Part shown: one piece after another, positions 34,273 through 45,033 of the stretch | Position numbering within the stretch: the stretch's first letter is position 1 | Layout of the letters: each line of letters starts with the position of its first letter | Assembly: GCA_019912315.1 (NCBI GenBank) | Contig: JAIOJA010000012.1 | Span: 1 to 64,000, forward strand | Origin: Planctomycetota bacterium | GTDB lineage: Bacteria > Planctomycetota > UBA8742 > UBA2392 | Length of the DNA: 64,000 bases | Direction: 5' to 3' | The notes under the pieces: generated by a model | The model's input: the letters and a program-made list of their open reading frames with translations, nothing else | The model's database searches: none | Told to the model about the DNA's origin: nothing | Program-made: the position numbers and the translations under genes

Positions 34273-35375
34273 AGCGCTCCGATCCCTGGGAACTCACCGC
34301 CAACAGGGTCACCGGGCTCATCGCCATGGGGCTGATCGCCGGTCTGGTGGTCTGGATGGTGGTCGGCTGGATTTTCAGCGGCCCGGTCGTTGAGCCGCGG
34401 GTGTTCGTCGCGTATTTCGAAAACACAGCCGGGCTGCGTGAAGGTGACGCCGTGCGTATCCAGGGACGACGCGCCGGCTACGTCACGAACGTCACGGTCG
34501 TGCAGCATGAGGGGCGCGCCATGGCGCGGGTGGAGTTCGCAATCGCGCCGGGCACGGGCTCGCCCTGGCTGCAGGAAATGGTGGATACGGGCGGGTTGCC
34601 AGCCGACAGCAGTATCAGTGTCAGGCCGCCGGGTATGCGGGGTCGCCCCCAGCTCGATATCAAGATCGGCGAACACAGTGACAAGCTGATCAAGGTAGGC
34701 GAGCAATGGAAGAACACCAAAAGCGCCTCCCAGGAAGACACGTTTTCGCAATGGCAGGAAGATCTGGATCGTGCCCGTGCCCAGTTTGACGACATAAGCG
34801 CCTTCTTCGAAGACGAGCAGTGGGATGCGTTTAACTGGCAGCTTGCGGATCTGCGCGACACCCTCGAAAACGCCGACGCCGACGCCGACTCCATCGTCGG
34901 CAAGAGCGCCGGGCTGATTGAGGGATTGCACGAGGCCACTCGGAAAATGGACGAAATGTCCGCCAACCTCAACGCCCGCCCGCCCGATAGCGAAGGGCTT
35001 GTCGAGTTCGCAGACAACCTGCGCCAGGCCAGCGCGGAGATCGACGACCTTGAGCGGCAGTTGGATGAAGCGGCGGACGAGATTGTACGAATGCGTGAGA
35101 ACTCGGAGGCGGCATTGACCGCCAGCGAGTCCGAATCACTACAGAAGTCGGTGAGGGATTTACGGGGCATGGCGGCGCGTCTTCGTGCATCCATGGAGCG
35201 GGCAGTTGGGGACCCGAGCCGCGCCGGCAACCTGCCGCCCACGCGCTTCTGGCGCCCCTATTACCACGGCGGTGAGCCGCGTCGCGGGACCTCCATCAGC
35301 GACCCGCCCGTAACGCCTCCCGGTGATGGGATTGGAATTCCCAAAGGAACAGATCGCCCGCCAGGGGTGAAGTAG
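34269..35375 (+). CDS. mlaD: MCE-domain protein, first MlaD
   Basis: The product has 368 residues. One N-terminal transmembrane helix (about 15-37) is followed by an MCE domain (FVAYFENTAGLREGDAVRIQGRRAGYVTNV to about 140). A long helical region (about 155-305) contains acidic heptad-like stretches (SAEIDDLERQLDEAADEIVRM), and the C-terminus is Pro/Gly-rich. MlaD hexamers form a lipid-conducting ring in the periplasm. This one is twice the length of E. coli MlaD, as in tunnel-forming MCE proteins (inference). The insertion SPWLQEMVDTGGLPADSS within the MCE domain is unusual. It overlaps mlaF by 4 bp. Confidence 0.88.
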   Translation: MKRSDPWELTANRVTGLIAMGLIAGLVVWMVVGWIFSGPVVEPRVFVAYFENTAGLREGDAVRIQGRRAGYVTNVTVVQHEGRAMARVEFAIAPGTGSPWLQEMVDTGGLPADSSISVRPPGMRGRPQLDIKIGEHSDKLIKVGEQWKNTKSASQEDTFSQWQEDLDRARAQFDDISAFFEDEQWDAFNWQLADLRDTLENADADADSIVGKSAGLIEGLHEATRKMDEMSANLNARPPDSEGLVEFADNLRQASAEIDDLERQLDEAADEIVRMRENSEAALTASESESLQKSVRDLRGMAARLRASMERAVGDPSRAGNLPPTRFWRPYYHGGEPRRGTSISDPPVTPPGDGIGIPKGTDRPPGVK

Positions 35376-35383
35376 GAGACAAC

Positions 35384-36463
35384 ATGTCACGCTCGAAGTT
35401 TCGGTCCGACCTGATCACCGGCGCATTCGCCCTTGCCGTAGTGGCGAGCTTTATTGCGGTTGTGGCTTATCTGCAGACTTTCGGGCCGTCCACGGAAGGC
35501 GTGCAGTATTCCATCATGTTTGAAGATGTGGGTGGGCTCAGTGGCAGCGCGCCAGTGATCGTGGCCGGGCAGCGAGTCGGTAAAGTGGTGGGGATCGACA
35601 CTGTCCCCGTGATTTCCGCCCAGGGCGCCCGGCAGGTTGAGGTCGAAGTGAAGATCGTGATCCTTGAGGAGTACAAGGACACCGTGGTGATACCGACGGA
35701 TTCCGTGGCCCGCGTCCAGATGGGCTCGTTTTTTGGGGGCAACCAGCTTGTCCTGAACCTCGGCGAGTCCACAGAACTGGTAAGGGCGGGGCAGCGCTTT
35801 CCACGCAAGGGTGAGCCGCCAGTGGAAATCGGCGACATCGTCGAGTCCGCCAACGACACCATGAAAGAGTTGCAGGCCGGCATCAAGAATATCTCCGACA
35901 TGCTCAAGAAGCCCGAATTGTCAAAGAACATCGAGGACAGCCTGACATTCATGCGCTCGGCGTTGGAAAAGCTCGACAAGGGTCTCACAGAAATGGAGCC
36001 GGCCTTCAGCAAAGTCGGCCCGACGTTTGATTCCGCGCAGGCGCTTATCGATGAACTGAAACTGCTGGTCGAGCGCAACGGGGCGGCCATCGACAACACC
36101 CTCGCCAGCCTGGAAAGCGCGTCGGGCAAACTGGACAAACTGCTTGGTGAAAATGGTGACGGCGTGCCGGTGCTGGTGAAGAACCTGACCAGCATTGCGG
36201 ACAACCTCGACGCCCTGGTGTCAAACATCAACGACATGGTGTTGGACAACCAGTTGAACATCGCGATCAGTCTTGAGAACGTCCGCGAAACCACCGACAG
36301 CCTGCGTCATTTTGCGCGGCGTATCGAAAGCGATCCCAGCCTGCTGATCTGGGGCGGCGAAGAGGAAAATGTGCCAGGGCTTGACCGCGATCGCGCGGTA
36401 CCGAATGTGGACGAAATGGAAATCAGAAACTCCGGCCGCCGCCCGCGCAAGGAAAGCGACTAG
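35384..36463 (+). CDS. mlaD: MCE-domain protein, second MlaD
   Basis: The product has 359 residues. A signal-anchor helix (about 10-30) is followed by an MCE domain (YSIMFEDVGGLSGSAPVIVAGQRVGKV, ending QLVLNLGES). A long predicted coiled helix runs from about 155 to 310 (IVESANDTMKELQAGIKNISDML, LVKNLTSIADNLDALVSNI). The sequence is clearly divergent from the first MlaD. Two different MCE chains in one operon suggest a hetero-oligomeric or stacked assembly rather than redundancy (inference). It starts 8 bp after the first mlaD with aggagac upstream, and a TPR gene follows after 18 bp. Confidence 0.9.
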   Translation: MSRSKFRSDLITGAFALAVVASFIAVVAYLQTFGPSTEGVQYSIMFEDVGGLSGSAPVIVAGQRVGKVVGIDTVPVISAQGARQVEVEVKIVILEEYKDTVVIPTDSVARVQMGSFFGGNQLVLNLGESTELVRAGQRFPRKGEPPVEIGDIVESANDTMKELQAGIKNISDMLKKPELSKNIEDSLTFMRSALEKLDKGLTEMEPAFSKVGPTFDSAQALIDELKLLVERNGAAIDNTLASLESASGKLDKLLGENGDGVPVLVKNLTSIADNLDALVSNINDMVLDNQLNIAISLENVRETTDSLRHFARRIESDPSLLIWGGEEENVPGLDRDRAVPNVDEMEIRNSGRRPRKESD

Positions 36464-36481
36464 TCGTCGCAAGGTAAAAGG

Positions 36482-37435
36482 ATGACGTCAAAAGTCAAAA
36501 GTACCACTTTCCTTAGCCGCAGGCCGGTCAGGTTGGTCGTTTGCCTTGTTGCTTGCGCCTGTTTTCTTGCTGCATCCGGCGGCTGCGGCGGTGTGCCGCG
36601 TCTTTCGACGTTCGAAAAGGGCGTCGAATACATGGATTATTCGGATTACCCACGCGCCATTGAGCAGTTCAAGCAACACATCAAGAATGACGGCGAGGGG
36701 CTTGCCGTCTGCTACAACCTCGGCGTCTGCTACTTCGATCAGCAGGACTACGACAGCGCCGTTGTCTGGTATGAAAAGGCTCTCGAGTACGACCCGCGCG
36801 ACGGCGATACGCTCGTGAATCTAGGGCTGACCTACCTTGAGCAAGGGCGTGACGTCGCGGCGTTGTCGCGCCTGAAGCAGGCCGCCGATGTCGAAAAGGA
36901 CCGCGCCTATCCCCTCGTCGCCATGGCGATCTACTACCAGCGCACGGGCAAACTCGACAAGGCGAATCTCGACAAGGCGCGGGAGCTGTATGACGAGGCC
37001 GCAACGCGCGAGGAAAAATCCGGCTATCTGTGGTACCACTATGGAACCCTGCATGAGCTCGACGAGCGCTGGGGTGACGCGGCCCAGGCCTATGAACGCT
37101 CAACCAACTACGACAGCACCAACCCCGCCGCCTATGAAGGCGCCGCACGCGCGTACATGCGCCTGCGCAACTGGCGCAAGGCTGTGCAGCACTACGACTT
37201 CGCGATTCACCTGAAGTCGGATGCACCGGCGTTGTACATTGGCGCGGCCGACGCGTTGATTGAACTTGGGCGCTACGAGCGCGCGGTTAAGTACCTGTGG
37301 GCTGCTCGCGGGCTAAGCCGCCATGACGACCCTACGATCAGCGCGCGCCTGCTGACCTTGTACCCCAGGTTGATCGAGGCCGAGCAGAACGCCACTGCGG
37401 AACCCGGCGACCAGCCCGACGACAACGGCAGTTGA
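36482..37435 (+). CDS. TPR-repeat protein, probable lipoprotein, at the end of the Mla operon
   Basis: The product has 317 residues. An N-terminal basic region and hydrophobic stretch (LVVCLVACACFLAASGGC) ends in a candidate lipobox, although the -3 residue is not ideal. At least six TPR units follow, for example YPRAIEQFKQHI, DSAVVWYEKALEYDPRD, WGDAAQAYERSTNYDSTNPAAY and RKAVQHYDFAIHLKSDAPALY. The ATG at 36482 is preceded by aaaagg. Its position suggests a scaffold for the lipid-transport complex at the outer membrane (inference). It ends 5 bp before the convergent dehydratase gene. Confidence 0.83.
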   Translation: MTSKVKSTTFLSRRPVRLVVCLVACACFLAASGGCGGVPRLSTFEKGVEYMDYSDYPRAIEQFKQHIKNDGEGLAVCYNLGVCYFDQQDYDSAVVWYEKALEYDPRDGDTLVNLGLTYLEQGRDVAALSRLKQAADVEKDRAYPLVAMAIYYQRTGKLDKANLDKARELYDEAATREEKSGYLWYHYGTLHELDERWGDAAQAYERSTNYDSTNPAAYEGAARAYMRLRNWRKAVQHYDFAIHLKSDAPALYIGAADALIELGRYERAVKYLWAARGLSRHDDPTISARLLTLYPRLIEAEQNATAEPGDQPDDNGS

Positions 37436-37440
37436 CCGGG

Positions 37441-38394
37441 CTACGCGAACAGCAGGGGCATGGCATCCAAGTCCACGTTTCCACCGCTAATGACCACGCC
37501 GACGCGCTTTCCCGTCACGTCCAGCGCGCCTGAGTGAAGAGCCGCATAGGCCATGGCGCCGGTCGGCTCGACCACGAGCTTCATGCGCTCCCAGATAAAC
37601 CGCATGGCCGTCACGATCGCGTCGTCCGAGACGGTGATCATGTCGTCAACGCACTCACGGATCAGCGGGAAAGTCAGCTTTCCCAGCGATGGCGTGCGGG
37701 CGCCGTCGGCGACGGTGTCCGGGTTGTTGACCGTCTGCAGTTCGCCTGTCTTGAATGAGCGCGTGGCGTCATCGGCGTTTTCAGGCTCGATGCCAATCAC
37801 TTTGCAGCTGGGGCGCAGGACCTTGGTTGCCACCGCGCAACCGGAGATCAACCCGCCGCCGCCGACCGGCGCGATCAGCACATCCAGCCCGGCTACCTCG
37901 TCATGAAGCTCCAGCGCGACCGTGCCCTGGCCCGCAATGATGTGCGCGTGATCGTAGGGCGGAATCACGGTCAGACCGCGCTCGCCGGCGATCTTCGCGC
38001 CCAGCAGCTCGCGAGTGGTTTGATGCTTGTCGTACAGCACGATCTCCGCGCCGTAGCCTTTGGTCGCGGCAATTTTGACGCCGGGCGCGTCTTTGGGCAT
38101 CACGATCACGGCCGGTATGCCCAGCAGTTTGCCGGCCAAAGCAATCGCCTGCCCATGGTTCCCGGAACTGAATGTAAGCACGCCGGCCGCGCGCCGTGCT
38201 TCGGCAAGCTGCGACAAGGCGTTATATGCGCCGCGGAACTTGAAAGCGCCGACGCGCTGAAAGTTCTCGCACTTGAAGAAGACTTTCGCGCCACAGTTGT
38301 CGTCCACCGTGTGGCAGGTGTACACGGGCGTCTTGCGCGCCAGGCCTTCCAGGTGCGCCGCAGCCGCGCGAATGTCGTCAATTGAGACGCTCAA
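37441..38394 (-). CDS. Threonine/serine dehydratase-like PLP enzyme
   Basis: This 317-residue fold-type II PLP enzyme is of the catabolic threonine dehydratase/serine racemase group. It would convert threonine to 2-oxobutyrate and ammonia, or act on serine. The PLP-lysine lies in GAFKFRGAYNAL, the phosphate-side motif is SSGNHGQA and the glycine-rich cofactor loop is APVGGGGLISG. No C-terminal ACT regulatory domain is present, so it is the short catabolic form. The start is TTG 38394, preceded by ggagg with 5-nt spacing; an ATG at 38442 lacks this. It lies between the Mla operon and tRNA-Glu, with no isoleucine genes nearby. Confidence 0.9.
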   Translation of the reverse strand: MSVSIDDIRAAAAHLEGLARKTPVYTCHTVDDNCGAKVFFKCENFQRVGAFKFRGAYNALSQLAEARRAAGVLTFSSGNHGQAIALAGKLLGIPAVIVMPKDAPGVKIAATKGYGAEIVLYDKHQTTRELLGAKIAGERGLTVIPPYDHAHIIAGQGTVALELHDEVAGLDVLIAPVGGGGLISGCAVATKVLRPSCKVIGIEPENADDATRSFKTGELQTVNNPDTVADGARTPSLGKLTFPLIRECVDDMITVSDDAIVTAMRFIWERMKLVVEPTGAMAYAALHSGALDVTGKRVGVVISGGNVDLDAMPLLFA

Positions 38395-38570
38395 GCCAAC
38401 CTCCGAACGAGAGCTTGCTGCGTTTAGGTACACATGAGGCACAGGCTCTTCTACTTCGCTGTCACCTTCAGCACGACCCCTGCGATTGGGGTCACGATAC
38501 TGCTCGTCTGGTTTCGAACGCCCGAAGACCGAGAAGAAGGTCCAAGAAGCTACCGGTCAGACGGCCTGCG

Positions 38571-38605
38571 AAAAACAAGCGCGGCACCCGCGAGGGGTGC
38601 CGCGC
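38571..38605 (-). terminator. Intrinsic terminator of tRNA-Glu
   Basis: A perfect 11-bp stem (38595-38605 with 38579-38589) and a 5-nt loop are followed on the minus strand by cttgttttt. It begins 9 bases after the tRNA CCA end. Confidence 0.88.
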
Positions 38606-38613
38606 GAGTCGAA

Positions 38614-38690
38614 TGGTACCCCTAACGGGATTCGAACCCGTGTCTGAGCCTTGAGAGGGCTCCGTCCTAGGCCGGCTAGACGATAGGGGC
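38614..38690 (-). tRNA. tRNA-Glu (anticodon CTC)
   Basis: This 77-nt cloverleaf includes an encoded CCA (38614-38616). The acceptor stem GCCCCTA pairs with TAGGGGT, with a G-U first pair. The D arm contains CGTCTAG as in bacterial tRNA-Glu, and the anticodon stem is GAGCC/GGCTC with loop CTCTCAA. That places CTC at 38653-38655, reading GAG. The T arm carries the standard ggttcgaatcc. A terminator follows directly, so it is transcribed alone. Confidence 0.95.
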
Positions 38691-38879
38691 CTTGCGCTTC
38701 TAAACGTAAATCCCGGCGCAAATGCTCCGGGATCAGCGGAATATCAGGCCAAAAAGCGTATTCATCCAAATTCCGATGTCAAGCAATGTTGCGATACAAT
38801 GGTGCTGACGGCACGTAACCAATGGCAACCACAATAGTTGCGAGATGTGTGCCGCGTGTCATCTTGTCAAGCCCCCCGT

Positions 38880-38908
38880 TTGACGATGCGCCATGCACGT
38901 GGTACGTT
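38880..38908 (+). promoter_or_regulatory. Candidate sigma-70 promoter for dnaG-rpoD
   Basis: TTGACG at 38880-38885, a 17-bp spacer and TACGTT at 38903-38908 lie about 60 nt before the dnaG start. The -35 is good and the -10 only partial. The rest of the 38691-38967 spacer shows no gene; a second, weaker -10-like TACAAT is at 38795-38800. Confidence 0.4.
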
Positions 38909-38967
38909 CCCCGTGAATTGAGGACTTTGCCGCGCTGAGGGGCCTTGTTGAAGGCTTGAGGACGAAC

Positions 38968-40719
38968 TTGGGACTTGTCGCGCGCGATAGTATTGAGGAG
39001 GTTCGCCGAGCCAACGATATCGTAGACGTGATCCACGCCTGCGTGCCGCTTCAGAAACGTGGCAGCCAGTACTGGGCCAATTGCCCTTTCCACGACGAAA
39101 AGACGCCGTCCTTTACGGTTTCGCCACAGAGGCAGACCTACAAGTGTTTCGGTTGCGGCGAATTCGGCAACGTCCTCGATTTTGTGATGAAGTTCGAGAA
39201 GCTCGACTTTCGCGAGGCGCTCGAAAAACTGGCAGACCGCGGCGGTGTTACGCTGAACTACGAGCAGGGGCGCGGGCCCAGCACGGCGGAACGCAGCACA
39301 CGGGCCAAAGCCCTCGACATGATGGAATGGGCCCAGCGCGGTTTTGCAGCCAACCTGGAGCGGCACGAGGCGGCGAAGCAGTACCTGGAAGCACGCGGGT
39401 TGGGCGGCGAAGTGGCCGAAAAGTGGGGGATCGGCTACGCCCCGGACGAATACCATCGCCAGAGTGACGCGGCATTGAAGAAGTTTGATGTGGAGACCAT
39501 TGAGGCAACCGGTCTCTGCAAACGCAACGAGAGGGGCTGGTACGACTTCTTCCGGGGGCGGATTACGTTCCCGATCCGTGACCCGCGGGGACGCATCGTC
39601 GGTTTCGGCGCGCGCCTGCTGGACCCAGAGGCAAAGGCCCAGAAGTACGTGAACTCGGCGGAGGGGCTGCTCTTTCACAAATCGAAGCTGTTGTACGGGG
39701 TCGATGTTCTGGCCCAGTCGCTGCAGCTGAAATCAGAGGGACGCGTGCTGCTGATGGAAGGCTACACGGACGTCATCGCCGCCCACGAGGCCGGCTTTGA
39801 CAACGCTGTTGCGCCGCTCGGAACGTCACTAACCCGAGAGCAGGTGGCCCTGGCTCATCGTTATGGCGACGGGGTGACGCTCGTGCTTGACGGCGATCAG
39901 GCAGGCGTGATCGCAGCCGAGCGCGGAGTGAACGTGGTGCTTGAGATGGGCGTGGACGCCAAAGTCGCGATCCTGCCCGAGGGCAAGGACCCGTTCGACA
40001 TGCTGCGCAAAGACGGCCCGGAGGCGTTTGCCGAGGTCCTGAAGGAAGCCCGTGACGCGTTTGATTTCAAGCTGGACATGTTACGCGCTCGCTTTGCTTT
40101 CACTCGTCCAGTAGAGGCCGAGAAAGCGCTGCGCGAGATGGCCGACATGATCAGTCGTGCAGAAAGCGCCAGCCTGCGTGAACTCTATGCACGCAAGGCA
40201 GCGGCGGCGCTGAATGTTCGGGAACGAGCCGTTCTGAACGTCGTGGAAGCGGAGCGGGCGAAGAACGTGGAATCTCGGCCGGATGACGCGGCCCCAAGGC
40301 AAGCCGCGACGGACCCGCGGACTGCGCACGAGCGCGAGTTGCTGCGGCGGTTGTTTGAGAACCCGAAGGTGATGGGCAGCGCGGGAAGTATCGCGCCGCC
40401 CGGCTCGTTCAGGACGTCTGCGTTGCGCGGTCTTTACCGCGAAATGCTGAACGCCTGGGACGAACACGGAGAGTTGCTGGCAGGCGCGCTGGTTTCGCAT
40501 CTGGCTGATGATGAGCGAGCAGAGTTGGACCGGGTTCTGGAGCACTTGAAAATTCCGGAGAACCTGAGCCGGGAAGACCAAGCGGATACGGATGAGCAAG
40601 AGCAGCGCCTGATTAGCGAATTACAGAAGCTCGCGGATTCCGGCGGGCGAAAAGAAAAAACACAGGACCTGAACGAATTGCGTCAAAGAAAGCGGCGCAA
40701 GGGCAACAGACAGACATAA
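38968..40719 (+). CDS. dnaG: DNA primase
   Basis: This 583-residue primase synthesises RNA primers at the replication fork. The zinc-binding domain is CPFHDEKTPSFTVSPQ with KCFGC. The RNA polymerase-like core has the AEKWGIGYAPD region, ARLLDPEAKAQKYVNS and FHKSKLLYG. The TOPRIM metal site follows (LLMEGYTDVIAAHEAGF, LVLDGDQAG). The C-terminal part (LLRRLFENPKVMGS onward) is the helicase-interacting region and ends in a basic tail. The start TTG 38968 has gagga with 5-nt spacing; a TTG at 38956 has poor spacing. It leads a macromolecular-synthesis cluster with rpoD; rpsU, the common third member, is absent here. Confidence 0.96.
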   Translation: MGLVARDSIEEVRRANDIVDVIHACVPLQKRGSQYWANCPFHDEKTPSFTVSPQRQTYKCFGCGEFGNVLDFVMKFEKLDFREALEKLADRGGVTLNYEQGRGPSTAERSTRAKALDMMEWAQRGFAANLERHEAAKQYLEARGLGGEVAEKWGIGYAPDEYHRQSDAALKKFDVETIEATGLCKRNERGWYDFFRGRITFPIRDPRGRIVGFGARLLDPEAKAQKYVNSAEGLLFHKSKLLYGVDVLAQSLQLKSEGRVLLMEGYTDVIAAHEAGFDNAVAPLGTSLTREQVALAHRYGDGVTLVLDGDQAGVIAAERGVNVVLEMGVDAKVAILPEGKDPFDMLRKDGPEAFAEVLKEARDAFDFKLDMLRARFAFTRPVEAEKALREMADMISRAESASLRELYARKAAAALNVRERAVLNVVEAERAKNVESRPDDAAPRQAATDPRTAHERELLRRLFENPKVMGSAGSIAPPGSFRTSALRGLYREMLNAWDEHGELLAGALVSHLADDERAELDRVLEHLKIPENLSREDQADTDEQEQRLISELQKLADSGGRKEKTQDLNELRQRKRRKGNRQT

Positions 40720-40821
40720 AAATCGCCCGGAAAGCGGATTCCCGGGCATTAAATCGGATGGGGCGAGGAACCCTGCTTCGTTAAGCAAGGGACGAGGCAC
40801 AGCAAACGCGGAAGAGGTTAG

Positions 40822-42924
<2,103 letters not shown>

Positions 42925-42933
42925 ACACGGAAA

Positions 42934-42969
42934 TGAAAACCGGACCCGCAAGGGTCCGGTTTTCATTTG
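42934..42969 (+). terminator. Intrinsic terminator after rpoD
   Basis: A perfect 14-bp stem (42934-42947 with 42952-42965) has a gcaa tetraloop and A/T flanks that can pair, giving a run of four T before the end. It lies 10 bases after the rpoD stop. Its near-perfect symmetry would work on both strands. Confidence 0.9.
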
Positions 42970-43003
42970 GACCGCACGCCTCAAAATCCGGTACAAACAG
43001 ATT

Positions 43004-43687
43004 ATGAGCGAATTCTCCGCTAGTCTCGATTCCCTGTGGGCCGTGCAGAAACATGACAAGCAGCTCGTGCGCGAGCGTGAGCGCGTTGCCAAGGCGGCCC
43101 GCGATCTCGCGGCCGAGCAGGCAAAGGTGGACGCGGGTGCCGCAAAGCTTGAACAGGAACGCGAAAAGCTGCGTCTGCTGAAGAAGCAGCACAAAGACCT
43201 CGAAGGCGAGCTGCAACGTCTGGACAGTCGGGTGAAGCAGCTCGAAGCCCAGGGCACGGAAAAGGGCACGGAAGCGGCCGCGAAGCAGCGCGCGAACATC
43301 GACGAAATGGAAACGGAAGGGCTGGACCTGCTGGCGCAGATTTCCGCGCAGGAAGGCGAAGTCGAGAAGTTCCAGGAGGCGCTGCGCCTTCGCAACGAGG
43401 CGCTGCTTGCCGCCACGCGCACGACCGGCGAACAGACCAGAACAGCCGAAGAGGCCATCGAGAAGGCGACGGGTGAACGACACGGCGCGGCCGGTCAGGT
43501 TGTGCCGGAATTGCTGAGCGTCTACGACGAAGTGAACGCGCGGCACCCGGGCAACGCGCTTTGCCACATAGAGGGCGAGTTCTGTGCAGGCTGTCAGGGC
43601 GCGTTGAATTCGCAGTTGACCATGCAGGTGCGCGCGCGGCGCGAAATTCTGCGCTGCCCGAACTGCGCCAGAATTCTGGACGCGTAG
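43004..43687 (+). CDS. Coiled-coil protein with C4-type zinc ribbon (CT398-like), copy 1
   Basis: The product has 227 residues from ATG 43004 (MSEFSASLDSLW). Residues about 18-165 form a long antiparallel coiled coil (QLVRERERVAKAARDLAAEQ, EKLRLLKKQHKDLEGELQRLDSR). The C-terminus is a four-cysteine zinc ribbon: FCAGCQGALNSQL with RCPNCARIL. This layout is that of the CT398/DUF164 family, proposed in some bacteria to interact with sigma-54 or with secretion systems; the function here is unknown. It follows rpoD but is separated by a strong terminator, so it needs its own promoter. A shorter paralog follows 4 bp later. Confidence 0.88.
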   Translation: MSEFSASLDSLWAVQKHDKQLVRERERVAKAARDLAAEQAKVDAGAAKLEQEREKLRLLKKQHKDLEGELQRLDSRVKQLEAQGTEKGTEAAAKQRANIDEMETEGLDLLAQISAQEGEVEKFQEALRLRNEALLAATRTTGEQTRTAEEAIEKATGERHGAAGQVVPELLSVYDEVNARHPGNALCHIEGEFCAGCQGALNSQLTMQVRARREILRCPNCARILDA

Positions 43688-43691
43688 GTCG

Positions 43692-44192
43692 GTGATGCAC
43701 ACCCACAAAGAGATGCTGGGGATGCTGTTTCTGCTGAACCAGACCGTGCGGGAAGCGGCGTACTACCATGACCGCATTGCCCGGATCACCGCGAAAGAGG
43801 CGGAAATCGACCGGCGTTGCGCGGCCAGTGAGAAAGTCGCTGGCTGTGGACCGGACGCGACGGACCGGACAGTGGCCGAGTTCGAATTGAAAATCGCAGA
43901 AACAGAAGCGCGGCACCGGCGGGAGATGCTGCGCGAGGAGATCGAGGCCGAGCGCTACTTCATCGAAGATTATGAAAGACAGGCTCGCGAGATTCGCAAA
44001 AAGCTGCCGTCGCCTGCGCTCCAGCTATTCGACCGGCTCACCGGGCTTACTCCCGGCGATGTCATGTCCTACGAAAAGGACCGCGCGTGCGCGAAGTGTG
44101 CGGGCCGGCTTGATGACGCGATCATGCGGCGCCTGGAAGTGATCATGGAAATCACCCAGTGCCCACATTGCGATCGCATACTTGAGGTCTAG
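43692..44192 (+). CDS. Coiled-coil protein with C4-type zinc ribbon, copy 2
   Basis: The product has 166 residues. Translation begins at GTG 43692 or the adjoining ATG 43695. A charged helical region (IARITAKEAEIDRRCAASEK, IAETEARHRREMLREEIEAER, IEDYERQAREIRKKLP) is followed by a zinc ribbon (ACAKCAGRLDDAIMRRLEVIME, QCPHCDRILEV). The ribbon spacing matches the preceding gene, so the two are tandem paralogs that have diverged in the coiled coil. The gene starts 4 bp after copy 1, implying cotranslation and perhaps hetero-oligomer formation (inference). Its stop codon shares ctag with the convergent unknown gene. Confidence 0.8.
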   Translation: MMHTHKEMLGMLFLLNQTVREAAYYHDRIARITAKEAEIDRRCAASEKVAGCGPDATDRTVAEFELKIAETEARHRREMLREEIEAERYFIEDYERQAREIRKKLPSPALQLFDRLTGLTPGDVMSYEKDRACAKCAGRLDDAIMRRLEVIMEITQCPHCDRILEV

Positions 44193-44926
44193 CGACGCTT
44201 GCGTTTCGCCGCGACCGGGTCAACGACCTGCGTGGTTTCGACCTCGGCCTCGTGGAAACGCGGCAGGAGGTCCTTCACGAACAGTAGCAGCTCGTCCGGT
44301 GCGTCGTCGGAAGCGCGAACACTGCCCTTACGCGTTACCGTCAGGGCGCACGCGCCGTCAGGCAGCTTGAGTGTCAGCGTGAACGCGTCCAACTGATCCG
44401 CGAACTTCTCTGCGATCTTTTCGCCGTCCTGGGGCTCGAGAATCTTGAAGCTGGCGTTTGCAAGCATGTTTTCGCGCGCCAGGTAGTCGTGAATGCGCAA
44501 TGACTTGATTGTGTTCTTCTTGTACGCGCTCTGTACTTCGGACATCAACTCGGCCAGATTCAGGTTCAGCTCTTCGAATTCGCAGCTCACGTCGGGGATT
44601 GAATCCACGGCCTCGTACAGCGCGTTCAATTCGCCGCGTCGCTGCTCGACCATCACCAGCCCCTTCTGCTGGTCCAGCTCGAAGCGGCATTCCGCCAGCG
44701 TCTCTGCGGCTTCCTCGACGGGTTCCAGAGACTCGGCGTCGATGCGCACGAGCTTGCTGATCTTGGTGTAGATGTAGCGTCCCTTGAGGCGGTTCTGGTT
44801 GCTTTCTTTGCTCAGCAAAAAACCGCGCTGCATACCGGGCTCGTAGGCGAGCTGGGGCAGGGTATCACGAATCGAGCGGAAGCTGGTCTGGGCGCAGACC
44901 ATGAATTTGTAGTGCAGTGCGCGCAT
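44189..44926 (-). CDS. Conserved-looking soluble protein of unknown function
   Basis: The product has 245 residues from ATG 44926 (MRALHYKFMVCAQTS), with ggagat 7 nt upstream; a longer reading from 44971 is not supported. It is a mixed alpha/beta cytoplasmic protein without signal or membrane segment. Notable segments are GRYIYTKISKLVRIDAESLEPVEE, RFELDQQKGLVMVEQRRGELNALYEAV and a final GACALTVTRKGSVRAS strand pair. The tail is basic (VDPVAAKRKRR), as in nucleic-acid-binding proteins. I do not recognise a family. The stop codons of this gene and the convergent zinc-ribbon gene overlap at ctag (44189-44192). Confidence 0.72.
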   Translation of the reverse strand: MRALHYKFMVCAQTSFRSIRDTLPQLAYEPGMQRGFLLSKESNQNRLKGRYIYTKISKLVRIDAESLEPVEEAAETLAECRFELDQQKGLVMVEQRRGELNALYEAVDSIPDVSCEFEELNLNLAELMSEVQSAYKKNTIKSLRIHDYLARENMLANASFKILEPQDGEKIAEKFADQLDAFTLTLKLPDGACALTVTRKGSVRASDDAPDELLLFVKDLLPRFHEAEVETTQVVDPVAAKRKRR

Positions 44927-45033
44927 GAGAATCTCCGTTGTGCGCGCAGAGGTTAGCGAGGCCTGCAACACGGGCCAGCGAAGCCATCAAAAGTTTGCTG
45001 ACAATCGCGCATGTGGATTGCGTGGAAAGCGCC

